Part shown: one piece after another, positions 50,085-58,666 of the stretch
Layout of the letters: the number at the start of each line of letters is the position of its first letter
Position numbering within the stretch: position 1 is the first letter of the stretch
Source of the DNA: Ottowia oryzae
GTDB taxonomy: Bacteria; Pseudomonadota; Gammaproteobacteria; Burkholderiales; Burkholderiaceae_C
Reading direction: 5' to 3'
NCBI RefSeq assembly: GCF_003008535.1
Contig: NZ_CP027666.1
Coordinates: forward strand, 3,275,501 to 3,339,500
DNA: 64,000 bases
Position numbers and translations under genes: made by a program
Notes under the pieces: generated by a model
What the model was told of the DNA's origin: nothing
Databases searched by the model: none
Seen by the model: only the letters and a program-made list of their open reading frames with translations

Positions 50085-51536
50085 ATGTCACCCCCCAGCC
50101 CCTTGATCGAAGCCCTGCAGCAAGCGGTGGGCGCCGCGCACGTTTTGACCGAGGGCGACCTGAGCGCCTACGAACACGACTGGCGCCGCCGCGCCCGCGG
50201 GCGCGCCCTGGCCGTGGTGCGCCCGGCCAGTGCCGAGCAGGTGGCCGCCGTGGTGCGCGCCTGCGTGGCGCACGGCGCCACCATCGTGCCGCAGGGCGGC
50301 AACACGGGGCTGGCCGTGGGATCGGTGCCGGATGAGACCGGCACGCAGGTGCTGCTCAGCCTGCGGCGCATGGACAAGGTGCGCGCGGTGGACGCGGCCA
50401 ACCTGACCATCACCGTGGAAGCAGGCTGCATCCTGCAGAACCTGCAAGGCGCGGCCGAAGCGGCGGGCTACCTTTTTCCCCTGAGCCTGGCCGCCGAAGG
50501 CAGCTGCACGATCGGCGGCAACCTGGCCACCAACGCGGGCGGCACGCAGGTGGTGCGCTACGGCAATGCGCGCGAGCTGTGCCTGGGCCTGGAAGTGGTT
50601 ACCGCGCAGGGCGAGGTCTGGAGCGGCCTGACCGGCCTGCGCAAGGACAACACCGGCTACGACCTGCGCGACCTGTACATCGGCAGCGAAGGCACGCTGG
50701 GCATCATCACCGCCGCCACGCTGAAGCTGTACCCCCGCCCCGCCGCCAAGCTGACCGCCTGGGCCGCCGTGCCCAGCATGCAGGCCGCCGTCGACCTGCT
50801 GGGCCTGGCGCACGCGCGCCTGGGCGCGGGCCTGACGGGGTTTGAGGTGATGGGCCAGTTCGCCCTCAGCCTGGTGGACAAGCACTACCCGCAACTGCGC
50901 GTGCCGCTGTTCAAGGAATCGCCCTGGTGCGTGCTGCTGGAAAACTCTGACCACGAGAGCGAAGCGCACGCCCGCGCACTGTTCGAGCAGCTGCTGGAAA
51001 CGGCGCTGGAGGGCGGCTGCGTCACCGACGCCGTGGTCGCTGAAAACCTGACTCAGGCCAAGGGCCTGTGGCACATCCGCGAAAGCATTCCGCTGGCGCA
51101 AGCCGAAGAGGGGCTGAACATCAAGCACGACATCAGCATTCCGGTGTCGCGCATCCCCGCCTTCGTGGAAGAAACCGACGCGCTGCTGGCGCGCGAAATC
51201 CCCGGCGTGCGCCTGGTCGATTTTGGCCACCTGGGCGACGGTAACCTGCACTACAACGTGCAGGCACCCGAGCATGGCGACGCCAAGGCCTTCCTGCGCG
51301 ACGAGGAAGACCGCATCAACACCCTGGTGTTCGACGCGGTGGCGCGGCATGAAGGCTCGATCAGCGCCGAGCACGGCATCGGCAGCCTGAAAGCGGCCAA
51401 GCTGCCCCACTACAAATCGGCCGTGGCGCTGGGCCTGATGCGCGGCATCAAGCAGGCGCTGGATCCGCAGGGGCTGATGAACCCGGGGCGGGTGCTGACC
51501 ACGGACAGCACGGGCACCGGCGGCAACCCACGTTGA
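50085..51536 (+). CDS. FAD-binding 2-hydroxyacid oxidase, GlcD/D-2-hydroxyglutarate dehydrogenase type
   Basis: 483 aa. VAO/PCMH-fold flavoenzyme oxidising a D-2-hydroxyacid. The FAD loop is PQGGNTGLAVGSVP (about 74-87); IGGNLATNAGG and GSEGTLGIIT follow. The C-terminal FAD-oxidase domain has the metal site FGHLGDGNLHYN and ISAEHGIG. It could be glycolate oxidase GlcD, D-lactate dehydrogenase or D-2-hydroxyglutarate dehydrogenase; no glcE or glcF lies nearby, which favours the last two. The ATG at 50085 lacks a good ribosome-binding site and follows a dispersed element. Confidence 0.88.
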   Translation: MSPPSPLIEALQQAVGAAHVLTEGDLSAYEHDWRRRARGRALAVVRPASAEQVAAVVRACVAHGATIVPQGGNTGLAVGSVPDETGTQVLLSLRRMDKVRAVDAANLTITVEAGCILQNLQGAAEAAGYLFPLSLAAEGSCTIGGNLATNAGGTQVVRYGNARELCLGLEVVTAQGEVWSGLTGLRKDNTGYDLRDLYIGSEGTLGIITAATLKLYPRPAAKLTAWAAVPSMQAAVDLLGLAHARLGAGLTGFEVMGQFALSLVDKHYPQLRVPLFKESPWCVLLENSDHESEAHARALFEQLLETALEGGCVTDAVVAENLTQAKGLWHIRESIPLAQAEEGLNIKHDISIPVSRIPAFVEETDALLAREIPGVRLVDFGHLGDGNLHYNVQAPEHGDAKAFLRDEEDRINTLVFDAVARHEGSISAEHGIGSLKAAKLPHYKSAVALGLMRGIKQALDPQGLMNPGRVLTTDSTGTGGNPR

Positions 51537-51582
51537 ACCGCGCAGCGCGCGCCCTGGCGGGCCCGCGCCCCTTCGCCACCCC

Positions 51583-53247
51583 TTAGTTCGCCTGGATGCG
51601 CTGGTTCTTCCAGCAAACGGGCTGGGTGCTGGCCGCGCCGCCGCACTGGCGGTACATCAGCGCGTAGTACGCCTTGCCCGCCGTGCGGTAGAGGTTAGAA
51701 CTGTTCAGGTCGGTGCGCCAGATGTCTTCTTCCATCAGGTCGTTCCACGGTTTGGCGGCAGCCGGGTTGCCGAGCTTGCCCAGGTCTTGCGCAGTCATGC
51801 CGCCATCCACCGGGGCGCCGGGCGCCAGCGCCACCATGCGGATGGAGGCATCGCGCACGGCCGCCACGTAGCTGTTGGTGGCGTCACCGCTGCGCGCCAC
51901 CGGTGCGCCGCCGCTGAGCTCGATGCGCGCGCGCTTGAGCGCGGCGACCCAGTTGGCGCTGTTGCCCGCGCCGTTCAGCACGTAGTTGGACAGGGTCACC
52001 TGGCCGCGCAGCCAGTTGCCCCAGTAGAACTCGGCGAATTCGGGCAGGCTGCCGTTGTCGTAACCCATCCCGCGCGTCAGGTAGACCAGCGACCGGTAGC
52101 TGTCGTCGCCCATCTGGTCCAGGCCCAGGCGCTGCGGCAATTGGTCGGGCGTGATGGCGTTGCCCTGCGCGTCGCGCAGCCACACGTTCTTGGTGGCCTG
52201 CATGCGCTGCCAGAAGGTGGCGCTGTCGGCCGCGTTGGAGAAATTGCCGCTGACGCGCACCCACACGGGCAGGTTGGCGCCGCCGTCGGCCAGCTCCCAC
52301 AAGGTGGTGAAAGTGTGGTGGCCGTCGGTCAGGTACAGCTGGCCTTCGGGGCCAACCACCACCGTCTTCAGCCCTGCGGCGGCGATCGGGCCGGATTCGG
52401 GCACGGTGCAGGCAAAGCCTGTGCCCGCCACCAGCGAAACTTGACCAGGCATATAGCGCGCGTCGTCGATGGCGCCGCGGCCGTTGTCGGCACAGTAATC
52501 GTCGGCGCGCTTGCGTTCGGTGCGGTAAAGGTAGCGCGAGTAGTTGTCGGTGGCATCGTCACCCAGGTAGCCAGCCTGCGTGGCGGTAAAGCGCGTGAGA
52601 TCCGGCTGCTTGCGGCCCAGGTGGTAGTAGACCTGGTCATATCCCACCGACGGCTGGGTGGGCCGCAACTCGCCCAGGCGCACCTTCAGCACGTCGCCCA
52701 CCTGCGCCTGCAGGTATTGGCCGCCGGCCGCCACGCGCACCACGCAGCCCTGCCCGGCTTGCAGCGTTTGCCCGCTGGCGCAGCGCTGCGCAGCGTCACC
52801 AAAGGTGCTGATGAAGTAGCCGCTGCCCGTGGCGTCGGCCAGATCGATGCTGGCCAGGCGAACGGCGCCGCCAGAGGCGTTGGTCACCGCCACGTCGATG
52901 GCGGCCGTGCCACTGAGCGGCAAGCTCGCAGGGCTGGTCTGGCCCAGCGACAGCGTGCGGTTGACGGTTTGCGCCACCACCGCTTCGCCACCGGCCAATC
53001 CACCCGCAGCCAACACCACGGCCCCCAGCAGCCACGCCCCCAGCGTCGCCGGCCAGCCCAGCCGCCGGGTTTTCCACACCAGCACGGAGATCGCCACCAT
53101 CAACAGCAACAGACCCGCCACACTCAACGAAGGCACTGGCTGCGCCGTGGCCGACACAAAGCCGACAACAAGCTGGGGCGTGGGTTGCGCCAGCGCGGGG
53201 ACACTGGCCGTGACCAAGACGGCCACCGGGAATGCAGACAAACGCAT
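51583..53247 (-). CDS. Exported ParB/Srx-fold protein with internal sorting-signal-like segment
   Basis: 554 aa. A signal peptide (about 1-20, ALA-QP) is followed within 20 residues by PSLSVAGLLLLMVAISVLVW and then KTRR: a short proline motif, hydrophobic helix and basic cluster, which is the tripartite layout of IPTL-CTERM-type exosortase signals but placed near the N-terminus. A second hydrophobic helix (about 70-90) and a beta-rich region follow. The middle part (about 280-350) has the ParB/sulfiredoxin-like stretch VVVGPEGQLYLTDGHHTFTTL. It resembles what is catalogued as midcut-by-XrtH proteins with a ParBc_2 domain, from memory. Role unknown. Weak ribosome-binding site. Confidence 0.75.
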   Translation of the reverse strand: MRLSAFPVAVLVTASVPALAQPTPQLVVGFVSATAQPVPSLSVAGLLLLMVAISVLVWKTRRLGWPATLGAWLLGAVVLAAGGLAGGEAVVAQTVNRTLSLGQTSPASLPLSGTAAIDVAVTNASGGAVRLASIDLADATGSGYFISTFGDAAQRCASGQTLQAGQGCVVRVAAGGQYLQAQVGDVLKVRLGELRPTQPSVGYDQVYYHLGRKQPDLTRFTATQAGYLGDDATDNYSRYLYRTERKRADDYCADNGRGAIDDARYMPGQVSLVAGTGFACTVPESGPIAAAGLKTVVVGPEGQLYLTDGHHTFTTLWELADGGANLPVWVRVSGNFSNAADSATFWQRMQATKNVWLRDAQGNAITPDQLPQRLGLDQMGDDSYRSLVYLTRGMGYDNGSLPEFAEFYWGNWLRGQVTLSNYVLNGAGNSANWVAALKRARIELSGGAPVARSGDATNSYVAAVRDASIRMVALAPGAPVDGGMTAQDLGKLGNPAAAKPWNDLMEEDIWRTDLNSSNLYRTAGKAYYALMYRQCGGAASTQPVCWKNQRIQAN

Positions 53248-53483
53248 GGGAGATCGCGCGGAAAAAAGTTAACCCGCGAAGTTAGTGCGGCAGCGTGACG
53301 GAGATGTGACAAGGGGTGACCTCGGCCGGGGTGGGTTGAGTGGGGCACAGGCGAGGTGGGGATGTGGCTTTTGGGGCTGTGGCGCTAGTGTGGTGGGCGC
53401 AGGTCGCTATCGTTTTGATGTGCGCGGGGTTTGCTGCGGGCAGGGGCGTGCCTCGGCCCTCAGCAACCCCACAAAAACATCAA

Positions 53484-53525
53484 CAAAGATAGCAGCTAGC
53501 GCAGGCAGCACCTGCGCCACACCCC
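53484..53525 (+). repeat. Dispersed palindromic element, copy 15
   Basis: AAAGATAGCAGCTAGCGCAG...GCACCTGCGCCACACC. A shorter, diverged copy next to the DEAD-box terminator. Confidence 0.65.
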
Positions 53526-53531
53526 GGAAAC

Positions 53532-53568
53532 AAAAAAACCCGCGATCCGAACACCTCGGAACGCGGGT
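53532..53568 (-). terminator. Intrinsic terminator of DEAD-box helicase gene
   Basis: On the minus strand the stem ACCCGCG/CGCGGGT (53562-53568 with 53538-53544) with an inner hairpin is followed by TTTTTTTG. It lies 115 bases after the stop. Confidence 0.85.
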
Positions 53569-53683
53569 CTTCACTGCATGCGCGGCAGCTCGCCTTTCAA
53601 CCCCTCACCACGCCCACTCAAAGCCAAGCGCAGCAGACGGCCACACAGGCAAGGGAACGGACACGGCCAGGGGCCAGCCAGCC

Positions 53684-55423
53684 TCAACGCCCCTTGGGCG
53701 CGTAAGGCTTGGCCGCACGCGGTGCGGGTGCGCCGTTGCGCGCTGCCGGACGGGCGCCGTGCTTGGCGTGCGCGGGGGCTGGCTTTCCGCTTCCAAAATG
53801 AGAGCTGCCAGCGCCCGGGCGGCGGGCGCCGTCGCCCGATCGCTCACCAAAACCGCCGCCCACCATGCGCGGGCCGCGGCGGTCTTCGCCGAAGCTGCCG
53901 CGCGGGCCGCCGCGAGGCGCGCCACGACCACCCGGACGGCCTTTGCCCGCGCCTTTGCGGCCAAACGCTTCCTGGATGGGCGGGAAGAAGCGGGTGGGCT
54001 CCAGCCCGTCGATGGTCAGCGCGTTGAACGGCTGGCGCGTATGCGCTTCGATGTCGCCCAGGCGGCGGCGGTCGCGGAACTCGGCCAGCGTGACGGCCAG
54101 GCCATCGCGCCCCGCGCGGCCGGTGCGGCCGATGCGGTGGGTGTAGTCCTCGGCCTTCATTGGCAAGCCGAAGTTGATCACGTGGGTGATCGTCGGCACG
54201 TCGATGCCGCGCGCGGCCACGTCGGTGGCGACCAGGATCTGCACGCGGCCGTCGCGCAGAGCGCCCAGGCGGCGGTTGCGCACGGACTGGCTCAGCGCGC
54301 CGTGCAGAGAGACGGCGGCGAAGCCGTTCTGCTGCAGGTCTTCGGCCAGCTCTTCGCATTCCACCTGCGTGCAGGCGAAGACGATGGCCTGGTCGATGCT
54401 GGGGTCGCGCAGCCAGTAGTCCAGCAGGCGGCGCTTGTGCTCAGGGCTGTCAGCCCAGTACAGCTCTTGCCGGATGTTGGCGTGCTGCTCTTGCGCGGTG
54501 GCGATTTCCACCTTCTGCACGCGTGCGCCGTTGTCGTGCATCACGCGCATGGCCAGCTGCTGGATGCGCGGCGCAAACGTGGCGCTGAACATCATGGTTT
54601 GCTGGCGCTGGGCGGTCAGCTGGTGGATTTCGGCCAGGTCGTCGGCAAAGCCCAGGTCGAGCATGCGGTCGGCCTCGTCCATCACCAAAAAGCGGATCTG
54701 GTCCAGCTTGATCTGCCCGCTGCGCTGCAAATCGAGCAGGCGGCCAGGCGTGGCGACGACCAGGTTGGCGTTCTGCAGCTTGGCGATTTGCAACTGGTAG
54801 GGCATGCCGCCCACCACGTTGGCCACGCGCAGGCCGCGGCAGTGCTTGACCAGGTCGATGGCGTCACTGGCCACCTGCTGCGCCAGCTCGCGCGTGGGGC
54901 ACAGCACCAGCGCGCCGGGCACGGCGGGCTTGAAGTGGCGCGAATCCAGCGGGCTTTTGCGGCGCGGCTTTTTGGGGGCCGGTTCGCCGTTGGCCAGCGC
55001 CTCGGCGACCTTGGCGTCCCACGCTGCTATCTCGGCCGCGGCGACTTCGTGCTGCTGCTGCACCAGGGTGTGCAGCATGGGCAACAGGAAGGCGGCGGTC
55101 TTGCCGCTGCCAGTCTGGCTGCTGACCATCAGGTCGTTGAAGGCGCCCTGGTCCGCCTTGCCCGACAGGGCCAGCGGAATGGTGCGCAGCTGCACGGGCG
55201 TGGGCTGGGTGTAGCCCAGGTCGGTGACGGCGGCCACCAGCTCGGGCGCCAGGCCCAGGGCCGCGAAGGCGGCGCCGGGCACGGGTGCATCGGCTGCATC
55301 GGCAGGGGGTGCCATCACGCTGGCTTGAGCGGCCTCGGCATAAGCCTCGGGCGCTGCGTTTTCGATAGCTGCCTGCGCAGATTCGTCCTGCGAAAAGGCG
55401 TGGTTTTCCTCAAAAGAGGTCAT
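53684..55423 (-). CDS. DEAD-box ATP-dependent RNA helicase, RhlE-like
   Basis: 579 aa. RNA helicase for ribosome assembly or mRNA decay. Motif Q (FAALGLAPELVAAVTDLGYTQPTPVQ), I (SSQTGSGKT), Ia (PTRELAQQ), II (VMDEADRML), III (FSATF), IV-VI (VFACTQ, TDVAARGID, YTHRIGRTGRAG) are all present. A long Gly/Arg-rich basic tail (about 470-579) is typical of RNA binding. An unusual insert (about 145-190, with EVAAAEIAAWDAKVAEAL) sits after motif I. Two dispersed elements lie inside the gene: residues about 10-22 (QDESAQAAIENAAP) and about 534-544 (PGAGSSHFGS). ATG at 55423 has a GA-rich ribosome-binding site. Confidence 0.93.
   Translation of the reverse strand: MTSFEENHAFSQDESAQAAIENAAPEAYAEAAQASVMAPPADAADAPVPGAAFAALGLAPELVAAVTDLGYTQPTPVQLRTIPLALSGKADQGAFNDLMVSSQTGSGKTAAFLLPMLHTLVQQQHEVAAAEIAAWDAKVAEALANGEPAPKKPRRKSPLDSRHFKPAVPGALVLCPTRELAQQVASDAIDLVKHCRGLRVANVVGGMPYQLQIAKLQNANLVVATPGRLLDLQRSGQIKLDQIRFLVMDEADRMLDLGFADDLAEIHQLTAQRQQTMMFSATFAPRIQQLAMRVMHDNGARVQKVEIATAQEQHANIRQELYWADSPEHKRRLLDYWLRDPSIDQAIVFACTQVECEELAEDLQQNGFAAVSLHGALSQSVRNRRLGALRDGRVQILVATDVAARGIDVPTITHVINFGLPMKAEDYTHRIGRTGRAGRDGLAVTLAEFRDRRRLGDIEAHTRQPFNALTIDGLEPTRFFPPIQEAFGRKGAGKGRPGGRGAPRGGPRGSFGEDRRGPRMVGGGFGERSGDGARRPGAGSSHFGSGKPAPAHAKHGARPAARNGAPAPRAAKPYAPKGR
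53793..53824 (+). repeat. Dispersed palindromic element, half copy 16, inside the DEAD-box gene
   Basis: CAAAATGAGAGCTGCCAGCGCCCGGGC. The left half of the element, translated in frame in the basic tail of the helicase. Confidence 0.6.
55357..55397 (+). repeat. Dispersed palindromic element, copy 17, inside the DEAD-box gene
   Basis: GTTTTCGATAGCTGCCTGCG...GATTCGTCCTGCGAAAA. It lies in the N-terminal tail of the helicase gene, in frame. Confidence 0.75.
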
Positions 55424-55934
55424 GGTTTTTCTCTTCTTTCCGGCGCGCGTGCACAAGCCAAGCGGCTGCAGGCGTAGCGCGTCATATGGTTGGGCGCTGA
55501 TCAAAGCGCGCCCGGGGTTCAAGTAACTACACCCACCATCTGACGACAACGCGTACGCGAGGGGCGCTTTGACAAACGAGTGTCAACGCGGCCTTCGCGC
55601 CGGGAACAATCGCCCGCGTCCACAAGGGAAGCGATGACCCGCGCCGGATGGGGCGCGGTAACGATTGCAAGTGATGGTCCGATCGGCAAGGCTTACGCTT
55701 GCCGGGCCACCACACGAGAGAAGGAAGATGTGGCGTTTGTTTTCTTCGTGCCGGCCGCTGGGTGAATCAAACCCGGCGTGCCGCTGAACTGCCCGTTGGC
55801 TCGGGTTACCCCAAGAACCGCTGGCTTTGCACGAAACCGCGCATTATCCTGTTTTTTGCGTTGTTGCGCAAGCGCGCATGGCTTGAGCGCGCGGTGCCGC
55901 GCTTGGGCGCCCTCTGCCCCATCGGGCGGCGTGT
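55424..55934. other. 511-base gap upstream of DEAD-box gene
   Basis: This gap lies between the DEAD-box start and the MarR stop, both on the minus strand. It must carry the DEAD-box promoter and probably a long 5' leader. Several short open frames cross it but none shows a recognisable domain. I see no RNA gene, riboswitch or repeat that I can name. Confidence 0.5.
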
Positions 55935-56414
55935 TCAGCGCTCAGGCGGTGGGTGCAGAGTCTGGCGGGCGTGCTCGACCAGGCGGGTCAGCAAGCTGTC
56001 GAGCTGCGCCTGTTCGCCCGCCGTCAGGCATGCCACGATGTGCTGGTTGCGCTGCTCCACCACCGCCATCAGGCGCTGGCAGAGCGCCTCACCCTCGGGC
56101 GTGAAGCTGAGCACCACGCCGCGCGCGTCCTGCGGGTCGGGGTTTTTCAGTACCAGCCCTTTGTCCACCAGCGTTTGCGCGGCGCGGCTGGCCTGGCCTT
56201 TGTCCACGTTGGCCAGGCGCGCCAGATCCTTGACCGACAAGGGCGCGAAGGCGCCGACGGCGGTCAGGCAACGCGCTTCGCCCAGGGCCAGGCCGGTTTC
56301 GGCCTCATACGCGGCCTGGCTGACGCGGTCCGTGAGCTTTTGCAGCGTGTGCAGCCGGTGCGTGAAGCTCTGCGCCAGCGGGCGCACTGCGCGACGCGGC
56401 TTGCGCCGAGGCAT
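55935..56414 (-). CDS. MarR-family transcriptional regulator
   Basis: 159 aa. Winged-helix dimer that binds a palindromic operator and is usually released by a phenolic ligand. The HTH region is APLSVKDLARLANVDKGQASRAAQTLVDKGLV followed by the wing PDPQDARGVVLSFTPEG, as in MarR. The start ATG at 56414 gives MPRRKPRRAVRPLAQ; a GTG at 56435 is an alternative. A perfect palindrome lies 38 bases upstream between this gene and the divergent VOC gene. It therefore probably represses both itself and the VOC/fumarylacetoacetase genes. Confidence 0.9.
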   Translation of the reverse strand: MPRRKPRRAVRPLAQSFTHRLHTLQKLTDRVSQAAYEAETGLALGEARCLTAVGAFAPLSVKDLARLANVDKGQASRAAQTLVDKGLVLKNPDPQDARGVVLSFTPEGEALCQRLMAVVEQRNQHIVACLTAGEQAQLDSLLTRLVEHARQTLHPPPER

Positions 56415-56442
56415 GGGGGAAGAAGAAGGTGCCACAGTGTGG

Positions 56443-56485
56443 ATTCTAGCGATTGGTTGCGCGCGCAACCAATTCCCACCATAAT
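56443..56485. promoter_or_regulatory. Shared divergent promoters over a perfect 22-bp MarR-type operator
   Basis: The palindrome ATTGGTTGCGCGCGCAACCAAT spans 56452-56473. On the minus strand a TTGGTT -35 inside it and TAGAAT (56443-56448) are 18 bases apart and point to the MarR gene. On the + strand TTGCGC inside it and CATAAT (56480-56485) are 17 bases apart and point to the VOC gene. A bound regulator would block both. The sequences are seen; their promoter role is inferred. Confidence 0.75.
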
Positions 56486-56613
56486 TCCAGGCGTTGGCCG
56501 GCGCGGAAGGCGGCCTGCCGGACACCCCGGACCCGCGCCCCGCCGCAGGCTTCGCCGCGTTGCCGCCGCCACTGGGCAACGCCCCCACACACACGACTGG
56601 AGACAAGACAACC

Positions 56614-57168
56614 ATGGCCCTGATCGACCGCATCCACCACGTCGCCTACCGTTGCAAGAACGCCAAGGAAACGGTGCAGTGGTACCAGAAGTACCTGGAC
56701 ATGGATTTCATCCTGGCCATCGCCGAGGACGAAGTGCCATCCACCAAAGAGCCCGACCCGTACATGCACATCTTTCTGGATGCGGGCAACGGCAACGTGC
56801 TGGCTTTCTTTGAGCTGCCGACCAAGCCCGAGATGGGCCGCGACGAAAACACGCCCGCCTGGACGCAGCACCTGGCGCTGACCGTGGATTCGATGGACGC
56901 ACTGCTCCAGGCCAAGTCCCGGCTGCAGGCGGGCGGCATCGACGTGATCGGCCCCGTTAACCACACGCTGTTCCAGTCGATCTATTTCTTCGACCCCAGC
57001 GGCCACCGGCTGGAGCTGGCGGTGAACACCGCCACGCCGCAGATGAACCGGGCGCTGGACGACGTCAAATGGGCCATGCTGGACGAGTGGGACCGCACCA
57101 AGAAAGCGCCCCAGCACGCCCGCTGGATGCACGACGGCTCTGAGCCGCCGGTCTCGGCCGCTCATTGA
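56614..57168 (+). CDS. VOC (glyoxalase/extradiol-dioxygenase) superfamily protein
   Basis: 184 aa. Two beta-alpha-beta-beta-beta units form one metal site. Candidate ligands are H8 or H9 (RIHHVAY), H90-region (WTQHLAL) and E-region (GHRLELAV), the 2-His-1-Glu pattern of VOC enzymes. It could be a ring-cleaving dioxygenase or a lyase; sequence does not decide. It is followed by fumarylacetoacetase and controlled by the MarR operator, so it may act in an aromatic degradation route upstream of that enzyme. ATG 56614; the long 130-base leader after the promoter is GC-rich. No clear ribosome-binding site other than GGAG at about 14 bases. Confidence 0.82.
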   Translation: MALIDRIHHVAYRCKNAKETVQWYQKYLDMDFILAIAEDEVPSTKEPDPYMHIFLDAGNGNVLAFFELPTKPEMGRDENTPAWTQHLALTVDSMDALLQAKSRLQAGGIDVIGPVNHTLFQSIYFFDPSGHRLELAVNTATPQMNRALDDVKWAMLDEWDRTKKAPQHARWMHDGSEPPVSAAH

Positions 57169-57269
57169 TCTGATCGGCCAGCGCTGCGTAGGCGGCCTTG
57201 GCCTCCCCGGCGGTGGTCTGTTCTACGCACCCGCGCGGCCCCGCCTTTTCAGCCCCTTCTCACCACAGC

Positions 57270-58586
57270 ATGCCCCACCTGAACGAAACGCACGACCCGC
57301 AGCTGACCAGCTGGGTTGCCTCGGCCAACGACGGCCGCACCGACTTCCCCATCCAGAATTTGCCCTTCGCCATCTTCCGCCGCCAAGGCAGCAGCGAAGT
57401 CTGGCGCGGCGGCGTGGCCATTGGCGACCAGATCGTCGACATGGCCGCGGCGGTGCAGGCGGGCATGTTCACGGGCGACGCGCTGGCGCCCGCGCAGGCC
57501 GCGGCCGAATCCAGCTTGAATCATTTGATGGGTTTAGGCCCCCAGCGCTTGTCCAGCCTGCGCAAGGCGCTATCGAAAGCATTGCAAACGGGCGCAAGCC
57601 AAGAAACCGCATTGAAAGCCTGCCTGGTGCCGCAGGCCGAGGCCGAATACCACCTGCCCGCCCGCATTGGCGACTACACCGACTTCTACACCTCGGTCTA
57701 CCACGCCACCAACATCGGCAAGCAGTTCCGCCCCGACAACCCGCTGCTGCCCAACTACAAGTGGGTGCCGATCGGCTACCACGGCCGTTCCTCGTCCATC
57801 GGCGTGTCGGGCCAGGCCTTCAAGCGGCCCAAGGGCCAGGTCAAGCCGCCCAACGCCGAGGTGCCGGCGCTCCAACCCAGCGCGCGCATGGACATCGAGC
57901 TGGAAATGGGCGTGCTGGTCGGCCAGGCGAATGCGCTGGGCGACGCCGTGCCCATCACCGAGGCCGAATCGCACATCTTCGGGCTGGTGCTGCTCAACGA
58001 CTGGTCGGCGCGCGACATCCAGCCCTGGGAATACCAGCCGCTGGGCCCGTTCCTGGCCAAGAACTTCGCCTCCACCATCTCGCCCTGGGTGGTGACGATG
58101 GAGGCGCTGGCGCCTTTTCGCGCGCCGTTCAGCCACCCCGAAGGCGACCCGCAGCCCCTGCCCTACCTGAGCAGCGCCGCCAACAGCGCCGAAGGTGGGC
58201 TGGACATCCAACTGCAGGCGCTGATCGAAACGCCCGCCATGCGCGCCGCGAAGGTGCCGCCGGCTGCGTTCACCCGCACCAACTACCGCCACGCCTACTG
58301 GACGGCCGCGCAGATGCTGACGCACCACACCGTGAACGGCTGCAACCTGCAACCCGGTGACCTGCTGGGCACGGGCACGCTGTCGGGCCCCACGCTGGAT
58401 TCGGCCTGCGCGCTGATCGAGCTGACGACCGGTGGCCAAAACCCGGTGCAGCTGCCCGGCGGCGAAACCCGCACCTGGCTGCAGGACGGCGACACCGTGA
58501 TCCTGCGCGGCTGGTGTGAAAAGCCGGGCGCGGTGCGCATCGGCTTTGGCGAATGCGTCGGTACGGTGCTGCCTGCCGCGGCCTGA
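57270..58586 (+). CDS. Fumarylacetoacetase
   Basis: 438 aa, close to the mammalian FAH length. Cleaves fumarylacetoacetate into fumarate and acetoacetate at the end of the homogentisate pathway. Residues include DYTDFYTSVYHATNIG with the catalytic-site metal and histidine region, KWVPIGYHGRSSSIGVSG, and the LNDWSARDIQPWEYQPLGPF stretch with metal-binding acids. The N-terminal SH3-like domain (about 15-110) is present. The ATG at 57270 gives MPHLNETHDPQL; an in-frame TTG at 57198 is unlikely. hmgA and hpd are not in the window. Follows the VOC gene by about 100 bases, probably in one operon. Confidence 0.93.
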   Translation: MPHLNETHDPQLTSWVASANDGRTDFPIQNLPFAIFRRQGSSEVWRGGVAIGDQIVDMAAAVQAGMFTGDALAPAQAAAESSLNHLMGLGPQRLSSLRKALSKALQTGASQETALKACLVPQAEAEYHLPARIGDYTDFYTSVYHATNIGKQFRPDNPLLPNYKWVPIGYHGRSSSIGVSGQAFKRPKGQVKPPNAEVPALQPSARMDIELEMGVLVGQANALGDAVPITEAESHIFGLVLLNDWSARDIQPWEYQPLGPFLAKNFASTISPWVVTMEALAPFRAPFSHPEGDPQPLPYLSSAANSAEGGLDIQLQALIETPAMRAAKVPPAAFTRTNYRHAYWTAAQMLTHHTVNGCNLQPGDLLGTGTLSGPTLDSACALIELTTGGQNPVQLPGGETRTWLQDGDTVILRGWCEKPGAVRIGFGECVGTVLPAAA

Positions 58587-58666
58587 TGCGGCGGCGCGCT
58601 GGCGCCATTTGAGCGGGCCGTGCGCTGGCTGAGCGCGGCAGCAAGCACGCCGCTGGCGCAGGCTTT

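Larger units (their letters stand above)
53248..53683. other. Intergenic region between two minus-strand genes
   Basis: Holds the promoter region of the ParB/Srx-fold gene near 53250-53400, a dispersed palindromic element (53484-53525) and the terminator of the DEAD-box gene (53532-53568). Between 53570 and 53683 I see no gene, although several short open frames cross the region. Confidence 0.6.

Noticed and set aside
53285..55477. A 730-codon + strand open frame opposite the DEAD-box gene
   Set aside because: Antisense shadow; no domain, and the minus strand carries all helicase motifs.
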